Notes under the pieces: model-generated | Told to the model about the DNA's origin: nothing | The model's input: the letters and a program-made list of their open reading frames with translations, nothing else | The model's database searches: none | Shown here: piece after piece, positions 5,171-7,468 of the stretch | Numbering within the stretch: the first letter of the stretch is position 1 | Layout of the letters: every line of letters starts with the position of its first letter | Program-made: the position numbers and the translations under genes | Source of the DNA: an uncultured Lachnospiraceae bacterium | GTDB taxonomy: Bacteria > Bacillota > Clostridia > Lachnospirales > Lachnospiraceae | DNA length: 7,468 nt | NCBI GenBank assembly: GCA_947003375.1 | Contig: CAMQOJ010000202.1 | Coordinates: 1 to 7,468, forward strand | Reading direction: 5' to 3'

Positions 5171-5548
5171 TTACTCGGCTTTTAAGACCCTTGGAAACCG
5201 TTTTTCCCTGCCTTCAGGCTCTCCTTCCGCTACGTCATCAATCGACATCTGCCCAGGAATCTGCCTTCCGTACTCGCTGACCAGCACTTCACCTGTCCTC
5301 AGGTCTTTCCCCAGTGCAAAATATGTCTTTGCGGAGATCACGCTGGCAAGCTTTGAGACGACAGATATATCGACCTTCGCATCGTCCCGCATCTCTGTCT
5401 GCTTGAAGGATATGGTGATGACGATCTTTCTGGAGTCGCCATAAGGCGTATTCGGATCCTGCAGGTTCTTGACCACCCTCGTGACTTCCCGGTCGAATTT
5501 CTCCTGCAGTGCCCCACCGGCCAGCTCGCTCAAATCAACGTGTAGCAT
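5171..5548 (-). CDS. Phage 'replication terminator protein'-type small protein (125 aa)
   Basis: The product resembles a family often labelled replication terminator protein in Clostridia and related prophages. It has an N-terminal LADGA-like segment (here SELAGGALQEKFDREVTRVVKNL, residues 7-29), DPNTPYGDSRKIVITISFK (31-49), and a beta-rich middle where METs, DAKVDISVV and SAKTYFALGKDLRTGEVLV follow. The C-terminus is charged (EGEPEGREKRFPRVLKAE). The label is inherited from annotation practice; I see no winged-helix Tus/RTP fold signature, and the actual role is open. The ATG at 5548 has AGGAGG 9 nt upstream. It lies between the replication initiator and the 243-aa protein, which is its usual partner. 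Confidence 0.65.
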   Translation of the reverse strand: MLHVDLSELAGGALQEKFDREVTRVVKNLQDPNTPYGDSRKIVITISFKQTEMRDDAKVDISVVSKLASVISAKTYFALGKDLRTGEVLVSEYGRQIPGQMSIDDVAEGEPEGREKRFPRVLKAE

Positions 5549-5580
5549 ACCTCTTTCCCTCCTTTCCCCCCTTAATCAAT

Positions 5581-6399
5581 CTATCGCAAACCAGATTGTC
5601 CCATTTCTGTGGCCAGCTTCCTCCCTGGCCAGTTATCCACCAGCTCAGCTTCCAACGTCCCAAAATCATATTCGTGCTGGGGAAATTGGTTGAAGCTGTT
5701 CTTGTTGCCAGGTGGTACCTTTCGCCTTTTCTCTGGCCTTGTGTACTGCCCTGGCAGGTATGCAGCGAAAAAGCTGTCCGTCAGGAATGATGCCCCGCTA
5801 CGGATATACTTTTCCTCCCGTTCCAGCGACTCCATGGCCTCCGCATAGTTGACGGCTGCCGCCACCAAATCCTGTTCCGTGACATGGCAATCTTCCCTCA
5901 GCACCTTGCAGTATGCCCTCTCTGCTGCCGGACGGTCGTTCCCATGTTTCGGGTATGCTGACCAGAATGCGTCAAAGTGCTCCACCACGGGCGCGCGCAT
6001 CCTATCCCTCTCTCCTTCTCTGTCTCTGTCTTTATCTTTTAATGTGCCACTGTTTTGCGCACTTTCTTGATTACAATCTTGCGCACCTTTTTGATTACAA
6101 TCTTGCGCACTTTCTTGCTTACTATTTGCTATAGTGATTCTGTACAGGGTAGCTTTCGTCCCTCGTTCCCGGAAGTCAATGAGCCCCCGTTGCTTCAATT
6201 CGTTCCGCGCTTTCAGTATCCCTGACCTTGATAATCCGGTCAGTACGGAGAGCACCTGATTCTGCGCCTGGAACCACTCTGCCCAGTTGCTCCTGTTGCA
6301 TACATGCAGCAATGCCATGTATAGCGCCACCTGCCCTGTAGACAATGGGTTCATCGTGGCAGAATCCCAGAACGAATTGATGACAGAAATATATTTCAC
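5581..6399 (-). CDS. Phage replication initiator / replisome organizer (winged-helix, DnaD-like layout)
   Basis: Likely binds the phage origin and recruits the helicase machinery. The 272-aa product has an N-terminal winged-helix domain (about 15-90), with STGQVALYMALLHVCNRSNW, the recognition-helix region LTGLSRSGILKARNELKQRG (53-72), then a wing and FRERGTKATLYRI. Residues 94-135 are a low-complexity linker made of eight-residue repeats (ESAQDCNQ, KGAQDCNQ, ESAQNSGT) and a charged KDKDRDREGERDR run. The C-terminal domain HFDAFWSAYPKHGNDRPAAERAY (141-163) with YIRSGASFLTDSFFAAYLPGQY (198-219) is the FW-x-AYP module common at the end of phage replication proteins. Start is a GTG at 6399 that overlaps the stop of the preceding 65-aa gene (GTGA). 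GGAGG-rich sequence lies upstream. The repeat-encoding DNA may itself be the origin. Confidence 0.8.
   Translation of the reverse strand: MKYISVINSFWDSATMNPLSTGQVALYMALLHVCNRSNWAEWFQAQNQVLSVLTGLSRSGILKARNELKQRGLIDFRERGTKATLYRITIANSKQESAQDCNQKGAQDCNQESAQNSGTLKDKDRDREGERDRMRAPVVEHFDAFWSAYPKHGNDRPAAERAYCKVLREDCHVTEQDLVAAAVNYAEAMESLEREEKYIRSGASFLTDSFFAAYLPGQYTRPEKRRKVPPGNKNSFNQFPQHEYDFGTLEAELVDNWPGRKLATEMGQSGLR
6055..6118. repeat. Intragenic 24-bp tandem repeats in the replication gene (candidate origin iterons)
   Basis: Units of 24 bp start at 6055, 6079 and 6103, each beginning TTGCGCAC. The first two also share TTGATTACAATC and are almost identical; the third matches only in its first half. 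The unit length is eight codons, so the protein linker repeats in step. Beyond the array (6001-6054) the coding strand is strongly purine-rich. In lambda O and several Firmicute siphophages the origin iterons lie inside the initiator gene at the linker between DNA-binding and C-terminal domains. This is the same arrangement, so origin function is a reasonable inference. Confidence 0.6.
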
Positions 6400-6593
6400 G
6401 TCTCCATCCGTCCCTCCTTCCCTCCTTCCCTCGCCTGGCTACCTCTTCCAGCCTGGCTGGCCCTGCACCCCCCATGCCTCCGCAGATATTCCAGATGGTA
6501 CGGCATCCTCCGCCCAATGGCCATCGCTACAGGATTCACCTTAGCTATGTAATCTTCGTACTGCTCCTGGATTTCCAATCTTCCCATAGCCAC
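6396..6593 (-). CDS. Small hypothetical protein (65 aa)
   Basis: No family recognised. The product starts MAMGRLEIQEQYEDYIAKV and continues with an aromatic/basic segment RRMPYHLEYLRRHGG; its C-terminal third is low-complexity and basic (QAGRGSQAREGGKEGR). GTG at 6593 is preferred because AGGGAGGG lies 7 nt upstream; the ATG at 6587 would give 13 nt. The start immediately follows the stop of the 57-aa gene and the stop overlaps the start of the replication initiator, so it is firmly within one operon. The purine-rich C-terminal codons also supply the upstream ribosome-binding region of the next gene, which may explain their odd composition. Confidence 0.6.
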   Translation of the reverse strand: MAMGRLEIQEQYEDYIAKVNPVAMAIGRRMPYHLEYLRRHGGCRASQAGRGSQAREGGKEGRMET

Positions 6594-6767
6594 CTAACAT
6601 CCCTCCCTGCGGTCCACCCCAATGACAAGCCTTATCCGTCCGAGATTCGCTCTGGATTCCTGCAGCGTCTTCATGGCATCTGCCCACCGCCTGTCGAAAT
6701 CGTCCTGATACCGCATCGACAGGCCGGTGACCGACCGTATGCCCCGCTTCTGCTCCATCGTCAGCAT
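6594..6767 (-). CDS. Small hypothetical protein (57 aa)
   Basis: No family recognised. The ATG at 6767 has a strong AGGAGG site about 5 nt upstream and lies 20 bp after the stop of the tubulin-like gene. The product is highly charged and probably helical (MLTMEQKRGIRSVTGLSM, then YQDDFDRRWADAMKTLQE), ending in a short hydrophobic strand RIRLVIGVDRR. It is abutted by the next start codon. The same frame is open further upstream to 7007, but that part is the out-of-frame shadow of the tubulin-like gene. Expression is supported by the ribosome site and tight packing; function is unknown. Confidence 0.6.
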   Translation of the reverse strand: MLTMEQKRGIRSVTGLSMRYQDDFDRRWADAMKTLQESRANLGRIRLVIGVDRREGC

Positions 6768-6787
6768 GTCCGCCTCCTTTCCGCCCT

Positions 6788-7468
6788 CTATCCCATGTAC
6801 TTCTTCATCAGCTCCCGCCTTGACGCTTTCGGCTTCACGGCTTCTGCTGCTGACGGTCCCGCCGACGAAAGGAAGTCCACGCCCTTTTTCATGCTGAGCT
6901 CTGACACTGCCTGAAGGTTCTTCAGGATCAGCTCTTGGTTCTCCACGGCTTTCATGTATACCGCCTCCAGGCGCGTCTTCGGATAATTCAGTCCAGCAAG
7001 GCAGCATATCATTGCCCTGTCGTTATAAGTCTGGAACACGTCCACCGGAATGCCCACCTCCTTGCGCATGGCATCCACGTCCACGGCCCCGGAGCTGGAG
7101 ATGGCTATGTACTTGATTACCCTGTCCGGCTCGATGGGCGCGAACACGCTCCTCCCGAACGACTCCAGGACCGCCGCAGTCGTGCTCTCCTTTGCCGGAA
7201 TCTTCGTCACCACAAGCATCCCCTTCGACTTCAGCGTCTCTTCGATTTCCGCGCGGTCGATGTTCCCTCTCACGTCCTTATGGCGGTTCGGAATCTCTAT
7301 GAAGTCGCTGAACACGTTCACCAGGCGCTGGTTCAGGGCAAGCTTGTCCCCCTTGGAGTTGTCGATGGCCATCACGCTTGCGATGCCCTCAATGCCTGTC
7401 AGCTCCTTGAAGCACTCATAACAGTTTATATGTGCCCTAGGGCTCTCCTTTTCGTCCGGGATGACCGT
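6788..7468 (-). CDS. Tubulin/FtsZ-like GTPase, TubZ/PhuZ-type (partial, N-terminus beyond right edge)
   Basis: The frame is open to the right edge, so the 226 visible residues are the C-terminal part of a larger protein. The pattern fits the second half of FtsZ/TubZ-type GTPases. A hydrophobic strand ending in Asp-Asn (ASVMAIDNSK) is followed by a long helix with an Asn (LALNQRLVNVFSDFIEI). Then comes NIDRAEIEETLKSKGMLVV, matching the conserved D-x-A-E/D...G segment before the C-terminal domain, and the C-terminal domain strands RVIKYIAISSSGAVD and RAMICCLAGLNYP. The tail is basic (KPKASRRELMKKYMG), as in plasmid TubZ rather than the acidic tail of PhuZ. The GTP-binding glycine-rich motif would lie outside the window. 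Such proteins form filaments that segregate plasmids or position phage DNA. The in-frame ATG/GTG near 7372 would remove the core fold and is not the start. No TubR-like adaptor gene is visible. Family assignment is by pattern, not by search. Confidence 0.6.
   Translation of the reverse strand, partial: TVIPDEKESPRAHINCYECFKELTGIEGIASVMAIDNSKGDKLALNQRLVNVFSDFIEIPNRHKDVRGNIDRAEIEETLKSKGMLVVTKIPAKESTTAAVLESFGRSVFAPIEPDRVIKYIAISSSGAVDVDAMRKEVGIPVDVFQTYNDRAMICCLAGLNYPKTRLEAVYMKAVENQELILKNLQAVSELSMKKGVDFLSSAGPSAAEAVKPKASRRELMKKYMG

Noticed and set aside
6768..7007. N-terminal extension of the 57-aa gene
   Set aside because: The extra 80 residues are out of frame within the tubulin-like gene and look like translated noise; the AGGAGG-preceded ATG at 6767 is the better start.

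Overview
The window looks like part of a tailed, cos-type phage or prophage of a Firmicute (Bacillota). The reasons are the strong AGGAGG ribosome binding sites, a lambda-type (Nu1/GpA) terminase, a replication module with a winged-helix initiator and a DnaD-like layout, and a small ArpU/RinA-like late regulator. No host gene is visible, so the species is not resolved. All convincing protein genes are on the minus strand, so transcription runs from high to low coordinates, from a replication block into a DNA-packaging block.

Replication block (7468 to 4418): a tubulin/FtsZ-like GTPase that is cut by the window edge, two small unknown proteins (57 and 65 aa), and a replication initiator with intragenic 24-bp tandem repeats that could be the origin. 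These are followed by a 'replication terminator'-type phage protein and a conserved 243-aa phage protein of unknown function. The genes are tightly packed and some overlap.

Switch region (4417 to 3441): a short intergenic region holds two perfect hairpins and, on the plus strand, a good promoter-plus-terminator pair that could make a small RNA of about 60 nt. Next comes the sigma-70-region-4-like late regulator gene. It is followed by about 355 bp of non-coding control DNA with two different tandem arrays. One is a 12-bp array with phased A-tracts. The other is a 23-bp array that runs into an extended -10 promoter. I read this as the activator-dependent late promoter.

Packaging block (3440 to 1): a catalytic-domain-only tyrosine recombinase, about 340 bp of non-coding DNA with repeated GTTCG/CGAAC motifs where cos would be expected, and a Nu1-like small terminase. 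Then come two tandem large-terminase genes. The first (338 aa) is a divergent copy that stops exactly after the ATPase domain. The second starts inside its end by a 20-bp overlap, is canonical in sequence, and runs off the left edge.

The most unusual points are the tandem nuclease-less TerL paralogue, the two-array late control region, the candidate plus-strand RNA, and the tubulin-like GTPase next to an iteron-bearing replication gene.
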